Below, in pieces: positions 8,743 through 17,387 of a stretch of DNA of 64,000 nt; positions within the stretch are counted from its first letter, which is position 1; each line of letters begins with the position of its first letter. The stretch covers positions 1 through 64,000 of the forward strand of contig NZ_JAUNKO010000005.1 of assembly GCF_030532715.1 (NCBI RefSeq). The letters are read 5' to 3'. Both the position numbers and the translations under genes were made by a program. The notes beneath the pieces were generated by a model. That model ran no database searches and had not been told where the DNA came from. It saw only the letters and a program-made list of their open reading frames with translations. Source of the DNA: Corynebacterium sp. (GTDB lineage: Bacteria; Actinomycetota; Actinomycetes; Mycobacteriales; Mycobacteriaceae).

Positions 8743-9638
8743 CGGATCCAAACACCATAGCGGAAACCTGGCTGAACCATCTTGCAGTGGAGCGCGGATT
8801 ATCCGCAAACACGCTGAGCAATTACCGCCGCGATGTGCAACGCTACCTCGACTGGTTGGGCGGCGCCGGCATTTCGGACCTTGCCGAGGTACGCACCACC
8901 GATATCGAACTGTATGTCGCGGATCTGCGCCGCGGGGGATTGGCTGCAGCGTCGAGTGCGCGGGCATTGGTGGTGGCCCGCGGTCTGCACAAATTTGCGG
9001 TGTCCGAAGGCCTCCTCGATGTGGATGTTGCACACGAGGTTTCCCCGCCGGCGCAGGGGCGGCACTTGCCGGATACGCTCACTATCGCCGAGGTCAGCCA
9101 GCTGCTCAACGCGATGGGTGTGGAAACCCCGGTGGAGCTCCGCGACCGCGCACTGCTGGAACTGCTATACGGTACGGGCGCGCGCATTAGCGAGCTCACC
9201 GCATTGAGCGTGGACGACGTCGCTGAGCTTTCCGAGCGTGGGTTTGTATTGGTGCGCGGCAAGGGCAATAAGGAACGGCTGGTGCCGGTGGGTACCCATG
9301 CACAACAGGCGGTCAGCGATTATCTCGTGCGCGGGCGGCCCAGCTTGGCCAATGGCACCAGCCACGCGCTGCTGCTCAACCTGCGTGGCGGCAGCCTATC
9401 GCGCCAGAGTGCGTGGGCGGTGGTAAAACGCGCCGCCGACCGGGCGGGAATTGTGCACGATATTTCTCCGCATACGTTGCGCCATAGTTTTGCCACCCAT
9501 TTGTTGGAGGGGGGAGCGGATGTGCGCGTAGTCCAAGAATTACTCGGGCATTCCTCAGTAACTACCACGCAGATATACACCCATGTGTCCGTGGAAAATC
9601 TTCGTCAAGTGTGGCGGTCGGCGCATCCTCGCGCCTAA
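8739..9638 (+). CDS. xerD: Tyrosine recombinase XerD
   Basis: A 299-residue site-specific recombinase that resolves chromosome dimers at dif with XerC and FtsK. It has an N-terminal SAM-like core-binding domain (residues about 5-85) and a catalytic domain with Arg in TGARISEL, Lys in VRGKGNKER, the His-x-x-Arg pair in [14 protein letters not shown], His in LGHSSV and the Tyr nucleophile in TQIYTHV. Conserved chromosomal neighbours (NUDIX before, parA/scpA after) make it the housekeeping XerD and not an integrase of a mobile element. Confidence 0.95.
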   Translation: MTDPNTIAETWLNHLAVERGLSANTLSNYRRDVQRYLDWLGGAGISDLAEVRTTDIELYVADLRRGGLAAASSARALVVARGLHKFAVSEGLLDVDVAHEVSPPAQGRHLPDTLTIAEVSQLLNAMGVETPVELRDRALLELLYGTGARISELTALSVDDVAELSERGFVLVRGKGNKERLVPVGTHAQQAVSDYLVRGRPSLANGTSHALLLNLRGGSLSRQSAWAVVKRAADRAGIVHDISPHTLRHSFATHLLEGGADVRVVQELLGHSSVTTTQIYTHVSVENLRQVWRSAHPRA

Positions 9639-9781
9639 AACTTGAAACAAGTCAAGGCTACAAGGTTGTCGCCTCGCTTGTAATAAATGTGCACGCTGCA
9701 CGTTGGTATGCAATGTATCCTGTGATCTGGGAGCATGAACATCGTGCACTAGCCAATTCTGTCAAGGAAGAGGGATTGATC

Positions 9782-10660
9782 TTGTCTGCTAACGGCGCTA
9801 ACGGCTCGAAAAAACAGGAGGGGCCCGAACTCGGCCTGACCGGCCGACCGGTACGAAAGCTCCCTGAACCAAAGCCATTGGATCGCCATGGGCCAGCCAA
9901 GATTATTTCAATGTGTAACCAAAAAGGCGGAGTGGGAAAGACCACCTCCACCATTAATCTCGGGGCGTGTCTTGCGGATTTAGGGCGGCGCGTACTCCTT
10001 GTGGACCTTGACCCACAGGGTGCCCTGTCCGCGGGTTTGGGAGTCCCACATGAAGAACTCGACCTAACGGTGTACAACCTTTTAGTAGACAATCAAACGT
10101 CGATCCTGAACGCGATTCACCGAACAAACGTACCCGGGTTGGATTTGGTGCCGGCAAACATCGACCTGTCCGCCGCTGAAATTCAGCTAGTCAATGAGGT
10201 GGGCCGTGAGCAGACCTTGGCGCGCGCATTGCGGCCCGTGATGCGGGACTACGACTACATTATTCTGGATTGCCAGCCGTCGTTGGGTTTGCTCACCGTG
10301 AACGCGCTCACGTGTTCGCACGGTGTAATTATCCCGATGGAATGCGAATACTTTTCCCTCCGTGGCCTCGCGTTGCTCACGGATACGGTAAGCAAAGTGC
10401 AGGACCGTCTGAATTTCAACCTCGAGATCGTGGGCATCCTCGTTACCATGTTCGACCGCCGGACGAGCCATGCGCGCGAAGTGATGTCACGCGTGGTAGA
10501 GGTATTTGGTGAGCAAGTGTTCGACACGGTGATTACTCGTACGGTGCGCTTCCCAGAAACCTCTGTGGCGGGCGAGCCGATTATCACTTGGGCGCCGAAC
10601 TCGCCAGGCGCGGCACAATACCGCGACCTCGCTCGCGAAGTGATCGAGCGGACAAGTTAA
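9782..10660 (+). CDS. parA: ParA-family ATPase beside scpAB
   Basis: A ~292-residue Walker-type ATPase with the deviant Walker A KGGVGKTTSTINLG and Walker B in DYIILDCQPSLG. This is the second ParA of actinobacteria (Rv1708 type) located next to scpA/scpB and not the oriC-linked partition ATPase; its exact role is unsettled. The reading frame is open from about 9611 inside xerD, but a GGAAGAGGG ribosome binding site at 9766-9774 points to TTG 9782 (TTG 9776 is an alternative). The N-terminal ~45 residues before the ATPase core are low-complexity. It ends 3 bases before the scpA start codon. Confidence 0.9.
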   Translation: MSANGANGSKKQEGPELGLTGRPVRKLPEPKPLDRHGPAKIISMCNQKGGVGKTTSTINLGACLADLGRRVLLVDLDPQGALSAGLGVPHEELDLTVYNLLVDNQTSILNAIHRTNVPGLDLVPANIDLSAAEIQLVNEVGREQTLARALRPVMRDYDYIILDCQPSLGLLTVNALTCSHGVIIPMECEYFSLRGLALLTDTVSKVQDRLNFNLEIVGILVTMFDRRTSHAREVMSRVVEVFGEQVFDTVITRTVRFPETSVAGEPIITWAPNSPGAAQYRDLAREVIERTS

Positions 10661-10663
10661 CGT

Positions 10664-11482
10664 GTGGGTGTGACACAAAGCGATCCGAACCAGCCGGAAA
10701 TCACCGGTTTCACCTTGGCGTTGGCGAATTTCGAGGGGCCGCTGGACCTGTTGCTCCAGCTGATTTCCGTAAAGAAAATGGATGTCACGGAAGTGGCGTT
10801 AGCTGAAGTCACCGACGAGTTCATTGCCTACACTCGAGCGCTGGGGGAGACGGCCAAACTGGATGAGATTACCGAATTTGTTCTCATCGCCGCCACGCTG
10901 TTGGATTTGAAAACCGCCCGCCTGTTGCCGCGGGGGGAAGCGGACGAAATTGAAGATTTGGAATTGTTGGAAACCCGCGACTTGCTGTTCGCCCGGCTGC
11001 TGCAATACAAGGCGTATAAGCAGGTGGCGGAATTGTTTGCGCAGTGGCAGTTAGCGGCGCGGCGTCGATACCCGCGCGCTGTATCGCTGGAACCCCAGTT
11101 CGCCCAATTGTTGCCTCCCGTGCGGATACACCACACGGTGACAAGTTTCGCAGAACTGGCGGCAACGGTATTTCGTCCCAAACGGGCGCCGGAGGTAGGC
11201 ACCACGCACCTGCACCAGGCGGTGGTGTCTGTGCCCGAACAAGCGGGCAAATTGCTCGACGCGCTGAAACTCGCCGGGGAAGGTGAGTGGGTGAGCTTTC
11301 AAACCTTGACCGAAGATTGCCAGCTTTCTATGGAAATCATCGGCCGGTTCCTAGCGCTGCTGGAATTGTACAAAGCGCACGCGGTGGCGGTAGACCAGCG
11401 AGAATCGCTCGGTGAACTCAGGATCGCATGGACTGGCGTGGACGTGGACCCCACGGTAGTAGCTGCAAGTGACTGGGAATAG
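10664..11482 (+). CDS. scpA: Segregation and condensation protein ScpA
   Basis: A 272-residue kleisin subunit of the Smc-ScpAB condensin. The family hallmark FEGPLDLLLQLI lies near residue 23, followed by helical segments (EFVLIAATLLDLKTARLLP) and the C-terminal winged-helix region. GTG 10664 and GTG 10670 are both possible starts. It follows the ParA gene by 3 bases. Unusually a sulfurtransferase gene separates it from scpB. Confidence 0.93.
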   Translation: MGVTQSDPNQPEITGFTLALANFEGPLDLLLQLISVKKMDVTEVALAEVTDEFIAYTRALGETAKLDEITEFVLIAATLLDLKTARLLPRGEADEIEDLELLETRDLLFARLLQYKAYKQVAELFAQWQLAARRRYPRAVSLEPQFAQLLPPVRIHHTVTSFAELAATVFRPKRAPEVGTTHLHQAVVSVPEQAGKLLDALKLAGEGEWVSFQTLTEDCQLSMEIIGRFLALLELYKAHAVAVDQRESLGELRIAWTGVDVDPTVVAASDWE

Positions 11483-11497
11483 ATAAGGTGGGGAAAT

Positions 11498-12328
11498 ATG
11501 ACCAATCTTGTTGATTCTTCCTGGTTGGCGGAACGCTACCGCCACGACGACGTTGTTGTATTGTGCGCCTCGCTCGGCAACCCGAATAAATCCCTAGCCA
11601 GCGGGATCCCCGGCGCGATCCTGGCGGACCTTGAGGGGGCGTTTTCCGCGCCGGGAGCTCCCCTGCCGCACACCGTGCCCGAACAGGTCAGTGCGCCGTT
11701 CACTGCGTTGGGCATTGGCCAAACCACCACCGTGGTGGTCTACGACCGCTTCGGCGTGATGTGCGCGCCGCGGGTGTGGTGGCTGGCCCGCATGGCGGGG
11801 ATCGACAATGTGTTCGTGCTCGACGGTGGGCTTCCGGCGTGGGTGGCGGCGGGTGAAGAAACCGCCCCAATTCGCACCTTCGAGGAGGCGGTGGCTGCTG
11901 TGCCGGGCGTGCTGAGCGCGCCGGAGCGCCCAGAACTGCTGACAGATGTTGGGGGCGTGCAGAGCGCCCTTGCCCGCAGCGGGCACGCGGTGGTGGACGC
12001 TCGTTCCGCCGGGCGGTTCGCAGGCATCGAGCCGGAGCCGCGGGATGGTTTACACGGTGGTCACATTCCGGGCAGTGTGAATGTTCCCTACACCAGTCTT
12101 TTTGATTCGGATGGCAAGATGCTGCCGCGCGCGGAAGTGCAGCGAATTTTTAGCGAACAGGTTGGCGACGCCCAGCGGCTCACCATGACCTGTGGCTCCG
12201 GCGTTTCAGCGTGCGTGCTGGCCTTAGCCGCATATGAGGCAGGGTATGAGGACGTGGTCGTCTACGATGGTTCGTGGTCCGAGTGGGGGCGGCCCGACAT
12301 GGACCTGCCAGTTGCATCGGTCCGGTAG
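11498..12328 (+). CDS. Rhodanese-type sulfurtransferase, two-domain
   Basis: A 276-residue thiosulfate/3-mercaptopyruvate sulfurtransferase (SseA-like). It has an inactive N-terminal rhodanese domain (residues about 1-125, with VYDRFGVMCAPRVWW) and a catalytic C-terminal domain with DARSAGRF and the active-site loop CGSGVSA near residue 231, whose Cys carries the persulfide. Such enzymes transfer sulfur to cyanide or thiol acceptors. It lies between scpA (16 bases) and scpB with the same orientation, so it is probably co-transcribed with condensin genes; no functional link is known. Confidence 0.88.
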   Translation: MTNLVDSSWLAERYRHDDVVVLCASLGNPNKSLASGIPGAILADLEGAFSAPGAPLPHTVPEQVSAPFTALGIGQTTTVVVYDRFGVMCAPRVWWLARMAGIDNVFVLDGGLPAWVAAGEETAPIRTFEEAVAAVPGVLSAPERPELLTDVGGVQSALARSGHAVVDARSAGRFAGIEPEPRDGLHGGHIPGSVNVPYTSLFDSDGKMLPRAEVQRIFSEQVGDAQRLTMTCGSGVSACVLALAAYEAGYEDVVVYDGSWSEWGRPDMDLPVASVR

Positions 12329-12352
12329 GCAGTGCGTGAAGGATCAGCGAGC

Positions 12353-12904
12353 GTGACGTCCCCGATCTCCCCGTTGCGATCCCAGCTCGAATCAATCCTG
12401 CTGGTGGTGGACTCGCCAGTACAGTCGAGTGCATTGGCGCGTGCGGTTGCTGCGCCACCAGCAGAGGTGGAACGCGAGCTGCGGGGCTTTGCGGCGGAAT
12501 TGGACGCCCGCGGCAGTGGGATTGACCTGCGGGAAACCGAGGAAGGCTGGCGGTTGTATACCCGGCAGGAAAACGCCGACGCGGTAGAGCAATTCCTCCT
12601 CGATGGCACGCAAACCCGGTTGACTCGAGCGGCATTGGAGACGCTGGCGGTGGTGGCGTACCGCCAGCCGGTCACCCGCGCCCAGGTGTCCGCGGTGCGT
12701 GGCGTTAACGTCGATGGCGTGATGCGCACCCTGCAACTTCGCGGCCTTATTGAAGAGGTAGAGGTCGAGGGGGCGGTCGGGGCAGCGCACCATTATGTGA
12801 CCACCCAATTGCTGCTTGAGCAATTGGGGATTGCCGCCTTAGATGAGCTGCCAAACTTGGCACCCCTGCTGCCCGACGTGGATTCTATCGAAGAAGAGTT
12901 TTAG
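12353..12904 (+). CDS. scpB: Segregation and condensation protein ScpB
   Basis: A ~183-residue ScpB made of two winged-helix domains (LESILLVVDSPV near the start; the second one holds TRAALETLAVVAYRQPVTRAQVSAVRG). It completes the Smc-ScpA-ScpB complex that organises the chromosome. GTG 12353 was chosen because GAAGGA lies 9 bases upstream; GTG 12332 is an alternative. It converges on the POT transporter gene with only a 10-base gap and no visible terminator. Confidence 0.92.
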   Translation: MTSPISPLRSQLESILLVVDSPVQSSALARAVAAPPAEVERELRGFAAELDARGSGIDLRETEEGWRLYTRQENADAVEQFLLDGTQTRLTRAALETLAVVAYRQPVTRAQVSAVRGVNVDGVMRTLQLRGLIEEVEVEGAVGAAHHYVTTQLLLEQLGIAALDELPNLAPLLPDVDSIEEEF

Positions 12905-12914
12905 CGAACCCGCG

Positions 12915-14372
12915 TTAGTGGTGCGCTTTGCGGCTGATGAAGAAGACGATCGCGCCGATGGTCATCACCACAAGGCTGCAGCTGAGGAAATATGTGGTTT
13001 CCGCCGAGGCGCTTTCCGAATTGTAGTATTTGGAAAGCACCCCAGCCGTGGCGGTTCCAATGGCCATGGTGAGGAAGTACAACGCCGAGAACCGAGTAGC
13101 AAACGCTTGCGGCGCGTAGGCGGTGGTTGCGGACATGCCTACAGGACCGACGAGCAACTCGCCGAGGGTAATAATTAAGGTCGCGCCGGCCAACGCTAAA
13201 AACGGCGTGGAGTTTGCCCCGCTGCCGGTGAACGGCAACAACACGAGCAACCCGGAGCCGGAAATAATCACGCCGAGTCCCATCTTCGTGGGCGAATTCA
13301 AGTTTGGAATCCGGCGCCACAGCCAAGCGAGCGGCAATGAAAGCACGAGAATATAGAACGGGTTGAGTGATTGCGTCCAGCTGGCGGGGATGGTGAAGGA
13401 ACCGATCGTTCGGTCGAGACGCACGTCCGAGTACACGGCGAGTACGCCGTAGGTTTGGTTTAACACCGACCAAAATGCGCAGGAGGCGAAAAATAGCGGC
13501 AGGTAGGCGACCACCCGTCGCTTCTCCGCGCCGGTGACATCTTTGGAAGCGAGCATTTGCGCGAAGAGCGCCGCGGTGACCGCGAGGGTGGCTACGAGCA
13601 GGATGGTGGCGAGGGAATCAAGCCCGATGGTGCCCGTGGTGACAAGTGTTGCTACACCGATGACCGCTAACAGGGCGACACTCGCGAGAATAAGCGGAGA
13701 GGAGTTCGAAATGGGGTTTTGGGGGCGCAGTAGCTCGGGGTGAATGAACTTTCGGCGAAACGCGAGGTAGTAGACCAGCCCGATGACCATGAGTACCGCC
13801 GCGGCGGCAAAGCCGACGTGGTAACCGCGGGTGGTGGCCAGCCAGCCGGTCAGCAGTGGGCCAAGCAACGCGCCGACGTTAATGCCCAGATAGAACAGTT
13901 GGAACGCAGAGTCACGGCGAGCGTCATCTTCAACGGGGAAGGCTTGGCCCAGCAGGGTGATCGCAGAAGTTTTCAGTACGCCAGAACCAATGGCCACCAA
14001 GATCAGGCCGATGGCAACGCCCCAGCCGCCCGGGATGAGCGATAACGCTAAGTGGCCGATGACGAGCGTGACGGCGCCGCCGAGCAGGGTGCGTTCCGCG
14101 CCGAAGAGACGGTCCGCGACCCAGCCGCCGGCGATCGTGCACAAATATACGGACGCGCCGTAGGCGCCCATGAGGGCGGTGGCGGTAGCTTTGTCGAGGC
14201 CGATGCCGGTGGTGGTGGCGTACAGGTAGTACACCATGATCGCCTGCATGCCATAGAAGCTAAATCGTTCCCACATTTCCACGCCGACGATGCCGGGCAC
14301 TATTCCGGGGGTGACTGCTCGCTGTGACGACTGTCCAGCTTCGATTTCGGAGTCATGATGAGTCAGGGTCAT
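12915..14372 (-). CDS. POT/PTR-family proton-dependent peptide transporter
   Basis: A 485-residue membrane protein with about 12-14 helices. Family signatures: VEMWERFSFYGMQA in helix 1, GGWVADRLFGAERT after helix 2, and FYLGINVGALLGP in helix 5. POT proteins import di- and tripeptides with protons; some members carry other substrates. It is transcribed away from bioA across a shared 120-base gap that carries TGAACGG copies on both sides, so co-regulation with biotin genes is possible and the substrate might relate to them (inference). Together with bioA-bioD it interrupts the usual scpB-rluB order. Confidence 0.9.
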   Translation of the reverse strand: MTLTHHDSEIEAGQSSQRAVTPGIVPGIVGVEMWERFSFYGMQAIMVYYLYATTTGIGLDKATATALMGAYGASVYLCTIAGGWVADRLFGAERTLLGGAVTLVIGHLALSLIPGGWGVAIGLILVAIGSGVLKTSAITLLGQAFPVEDDARRDSAFQLFYLGINVGALLGPLLTGWLATTRGYHVGFAAAAVLMVIGLVYYLAFRRKFIHPELLRPQNPISNSSPLILASVALLAVIGVATLVTTGTIGLDSLATILLVATLAVTAALFAQMLASKDVTGAEKRRVVAYLPLFFASCAFWSVLNQTYGVLAVYSDVRLDRTIGSFTIPASWTQSLNPFYILVLSLPLAWLWRRIPNLNSPTKMGLGVIISGSGLLVLLPFTGSGANSTPFLALAGATLIITLGELLVGPVGMSATTAYAPQAFATRFSALYFLTMAIGTATAGVLSKYYNSESASAETTYFLSCSLVVMTIGAIVFFISRKAHH

Positions 14373-14393
14373 GCATTAATTTGTACATGATCA

Positions 14394-14493
14394 CCGTTCA
14401 TTTTGGTTAAACATCGTATAAATAAACTCTTCAAAGGCGGCGTGTGTGGCGTTTTGCTGTGTGCTTGAACGGATCGGATATATAGTTGAACGG
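14394..14493. promoter_or_regulatory. Shared POT/bioA control region with three TGAACGG sites
   Basis: TGAACGG occurs as an inverted copy at 14394-14400 (seen as CCGTTCA) and as direct copies at 14466-14472 and 14487-14493. The latter two are exactly 21 bases, two helix turns, apart and flank a TATAGT -10 box at 14481-14486. The box ends 6 bases before GTG 14493, so bioA is probably leaderless. The TGAAC half-site is the one described for the actinobacterial biotin repressor BioQ (TGAAC-N3-GTTAC), but the second half is poor here. The regulator is therefore a hypothesis. Confidence 0.5.
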
Positions 14494-15791
14494 TGTCTAT
14501 GAAACATTCCGATATCGTTGCGTTTGACCAGTCCCACATCTGGCATCCATACAGCCCGTCTCCAGCGACAATGAACCCGCGTCCAGTCTCCCACACTGAC
14601 GGAGTGTATCTGTTTTTGGAAGACGGAACGCGTCTGATAGACGGTATGAGTAGCTGGTGGGCCGCCGCCCACGGGCATAGCCACCCCAAGCTCGTTTCCG
14701 CAGCTAAACAGCAAATCGACCGGATGAGCCACGTCATGTTCGGCGGGCTCACGCATGAACCCGCCGTGCGGCTGGCAGATGCGTTACTCACGCTCGCCCC
14801 AAGCCATTTCAGTAAGGTGTTTTTTGCTGATTCCGGGTCAGTGTCAGTCGAAGTGGCCATGAAAATGGCGATTCAATATCAGCGAGGTGTGGGGCATCCA
14901 GAGCGCACAAAGTTTGTCACCTGGCGCGGCGGATACCACGGCGACACACTCGCCCCGATGAGCGTATGCGACCCAGATGGCGGCATGCATTCGCTGTGGA
15001 CGGGCATCCTGCCACAGCACACCTTCGCGCCGCGCCCGCCGGACCGCGGGGCCACCCCCCAAGAACAGGCGGTCTACCTCGAGCGGTTCGAATCACTGAT
15101 TGATTCGTCTCACGCCGCCGTGATCGTCGAACCGGTGGTACAAGGCGCCGGCGGGATGCGCTTCCACGATACCGAGTTGCTGGTCGGGTTGCGTCGTATC
15201 TGCGACGCGTATGGGTTGCTGCTTATCGTCGACGAAATCGCAACTGGCTTCGGCCGCACCGGACGCCTGTTTGCATCTGAGCATATCGCAGCGGACATTA
15301 TGTGCGTGGGCAAAGCTCTCACCGGTGGATTCCTTTCGCTGGCGGCCACGCTGACAACCACCGCTGTCGCCGAAGCAATTCAAACCCCTGCCGGGGGTGG
15401 GGCGCTGATGCACGGGCCAACGTTTATGGCGAATCCGCTCGCGTGCGCCGTGGCCAGCGCTGCAATGGAACTCATTGCCGGCGGCGATTGGCGGACACAA
15501 GTGCCCCGAATCGAACGCGAGTTGCACAGGGGGCTGGCGGAACTCGCCCAGCTTCCAGGGGTGGCCGATGTCCGCGTGCTCGGCGCGATCGGTGTGGTGG
15601 AAATGACCGAACCCGTAGACATGCCTGCCGCGACGGACGCCGCGATTGCTGCAGGCGTGTGGCTGCGGCCATTTGGCCGCTTGATTTACTGCATGCCGCC
15701 GTTTATCTGCACGAGCGAAGACATTGAAATCATCTGCACTGCGGTGGCCGCCGCGGTGCGCGCAACAACTCAAGAAAGGGCATCACAATGA
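14493..15791 (+). CDS. bioA: Adenosylmethionine-8-amino-7-oxononanoate aminotransferase BioA
   Basis: A 432-residue PLP-dependent class III aminotransferase that converts KAPA to DAPA in biotin synthesis with SAM as amino donor. Visible features: HIWHPYSP near the N-terminus, GMSSWWAAAHGHSHP, the PLP-binding DEIATGFGRTG and the Schiff-base Lys in CVGKALTGG. GTG 14493 sits 6 bases after a -10 box; ATG 14499 is a close alternative. It overlaps bioD by 4 bases (ATGA). No bioB, bioF or bioY lies in the window. Confidence 0.94.
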   Translation: MSMKHSDIVAFDQSHIWHPYSPSPATMNPRPVSHTDGVYLFLEDGTRLIDGMSSWWAAAHGHSHPKLVSAAKQQIDRMSHVMFGGLTHEPAVRLADALLTLAPSHFSKVFFADSGSVSVEVAMKMAIQYQRGVGHPERTKFVTWRGGYHGDTLAPMSVCDPDGGMHSLWTGILPQHTFAPRPPDRGATPQEQAVYLERFESLIDSSHAAVIVEPVVQGAGGMRFHDTELLVGLRRICDAYGLLLIVDEIATGFGRTGRLFASEHIAADIMCVGKALTGGFLSLAATLTTTAVAEAIQTPAGGGALMHGPTFMANPLACAVASAAMELIAGGDWRTQVPRIERELHRGLAELAQLPGVADVRVLGAIGVVEMTEPVDMPAATDAAIAAGVWLRPFGRLIYCMPPFICTSEDIEIICTAVAAAVRATTQERASQ

Positions 15792-16432
15792 TCGTTATTA
15801 CTGGTACCAACACGGATGTTGGCAAAACCATTGCCACCGCGGCACTGGCCGCGCGGATCCCGGGCGCGTTGCCGGTGAAACCGGTGCAAACGGGGGAGCC
15901 GGACGGCAGCGGCGATATCGTCACCATTGAGCGGCTGACCGGGGTCCGCGGTGTGGAGTTCACCCGCTATCCAGAACCGCTGGCGCCGAATCTTTCCGCG
16001 CGCAGGGCGGGCATGGTGCAGTTGAGTTTGGCGGAGGCGGTGGCCAAGATCCGAGCACTCGAGGCGCCGGATCGCACCCTTCTTATTGAGGGGGCGGGCG
16101 GACTCCTTGTCCGCATGGGTGACGATTGGAATTTGGCGGATCTCGCTGCTGAACTCAATGCGGACGTCTTGGTGGTTACGTCGCTCGGTTTGGGTTCGTT
16201 AAATTTGGCAGAGCTCACTGTGGAGGCTGCGCGGGCGCGCGGCCTGCGTGTAATCGGACTCATTGGCGGGGCGATGCCGAAGGCTCCGGATTTGGCTACG
16301 CGGCTCAATGTGGAGCAGTTACCGCAGGTGACGGGTGTGCCGTTCTTGGGTTGGTTGCCGGAGGGGGCCGGCAGCCTTAGTGTCGCGTCGTTCGCACATG
16401 TAGCCGCCGGAATTCAGGTGCCACCACGTTGA
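15788..16432 (+). CDS. bioD: Dethiobiotin synthetase BioD
   Basis: A 214-residue ATP-dependent ligase that closes the ureido ring of DAPA with CO2 to give dethiobiotin. The N-terminal P-loop GTNTDVGKT is diagnostic, LPVKPVQTGE follows with the catalytic Lys, and LLIEGAGGLLVRM is the third family motif. It is slightly short but complete. Coupled to bioA by ATGA overlap; rluB begins about 55 bases later. Confidence 0.94.
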   Translation: MIVITGTNTDVGKTIATAALAARIPGALPVKPVQTGEPDGSGDIVTIERLTGVRGVEFTRYPEPLAPNLSARRAGMVQLSLAEAVAKIRALEAPDRTLLIEGAGGLLVRMGDDWNLADLAAELNADVLVVTSLGLGSLNLAELTVEAARARGLRVIGLIGGAMPKAPDLATRLNVEQLPQVTGVPFLGWLPEGAGSLSVASFAHVAAGIQVPPR

Positions 16433-16487
16433 ATAATGTGGCGGCAATCCGCTAGGGTGGAGTTCGATTTTCACAACCGTATACAGA

Positions 16488-17387
16488 TTGGACACAATTG
16501 TGACTCCACCCGCTCGCCGAGACGGCATACCGGATAAGAAAAACAAACGCTCCCAAGTTGATGAGGAGTACGCTGCCGACATTTATGTGTCCAAGGCAAA
16601 ACCCGCGCGGCATCAACACGTCAGCCGCGACCGGTTCAGCAAACAGCCCCAAGGCGAAGGCGTTCGCTTGCAAAAGGTGCTCGCCCAGGCCGGGGTTGCT
16701 TCCCGCCGCATGGCGGAAAAGCTTATTAGCGCAGGCAGGGTCGAGGTCAATGGCAAAGTGGTCACGGCGCAGGGGATGCGCGTGGACCCAGATACCGCGG
16801 TGGTGCGTGTGGATGGGGTGCGCGTGCGCATCAACGAAGACATGGTCTACTTTGTGCTGAATAAGCCGCGGGGTTTGCAATCCACGATGCAGGACGACAT
16901 GGGGCGGCCTTGCGTTGGGGACATTGTGGGGGAGCGGCTGAGCTCTGGCCAGCGGTTGTTCCATGTGGGGCGGTTGGATGCCGCGACCGAGGGGTTGTTG
17001 CTGCTGACCAACGATGGGGAATTGGCAAACCGCCTCATGCACCCGAAATACGAGGTATCGAAAACCTATTTGGCTACGGTATTGGGTGAGGCGGACCGCA
17101 AACTGATCCGCGCGCTCCGCGAAGGCATCGAACTGGAAGACGGTTTGGCCAAGGCGGATTACGTGCAGATCGTGGACACGTGGCAGGGTAAATCTCTGAT
17201 CCGCGTTGAGTTGCACGAGGGTCGCAAGCATATTGTTCGCCGCATGCTCAAGGAAGCAGGTTTCCCTGTCGAGCGTCTCGTGCGCACGAAAATTCACACG
17301 GTGCAATTGGGGGAACAGAAGCCTGGCACCCTGCGTGCGCTCAATAATTCAGAACTAACAAGCCTCTATAAGGCGGTGGGAATGTGA
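16488..17387 (+). CDS. rluB: 23S rRNA pseudouridine synthase RluB-type
   Basis: A pseudouridine synthase of the RsuA/RluB family, up to 299 residues. A basic unstructured N-terminus (~55 residues) precedes an S4 domain ([22 protein letters not shown]) and the catalytic domain with [20 protein letters not shown], whose Asp is the nucleophile. The [15 protein letters not shown] segment is typical of the family. TTG 16488 and GTG 16500 are both possible starts. It is the Rv1711 counterpart and overlaps cmk-der by 4 bases (GTGA). Confidence 0.9.
   Translation: MDTIVTPPARRDGIPDKKNKRSQVDEEYAADIYVSKAKPARHQHVSRDRFSKQPQGEGVRLQKVLAQAGVASRRMAEKLISAGRVEVNGKVVTAQGMRVDPDTAVVRVDGVRVRINEDMVYFVLNKPRGLQSTMQDDMGRPCVGDIVGERLSSGQRLFHVGRLDAATEGLLLLTNDGELANRLMHPKYEVSKTYLATVLGEADRKLIRALREGIELEDGLAKADYVQIVDTWQGKSLIRVELHEGRKHIVRRMLKEAGFPVERLVRTKIHTVQLGEQKPGTLRALNNSELTSLYKAVGM

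Noticed and set aside
8739..9638. Tyrosine recombinase as evidence for a mobile element
   Set aside because: Its neighbours and motifs identify it as the housekeeping XerD.
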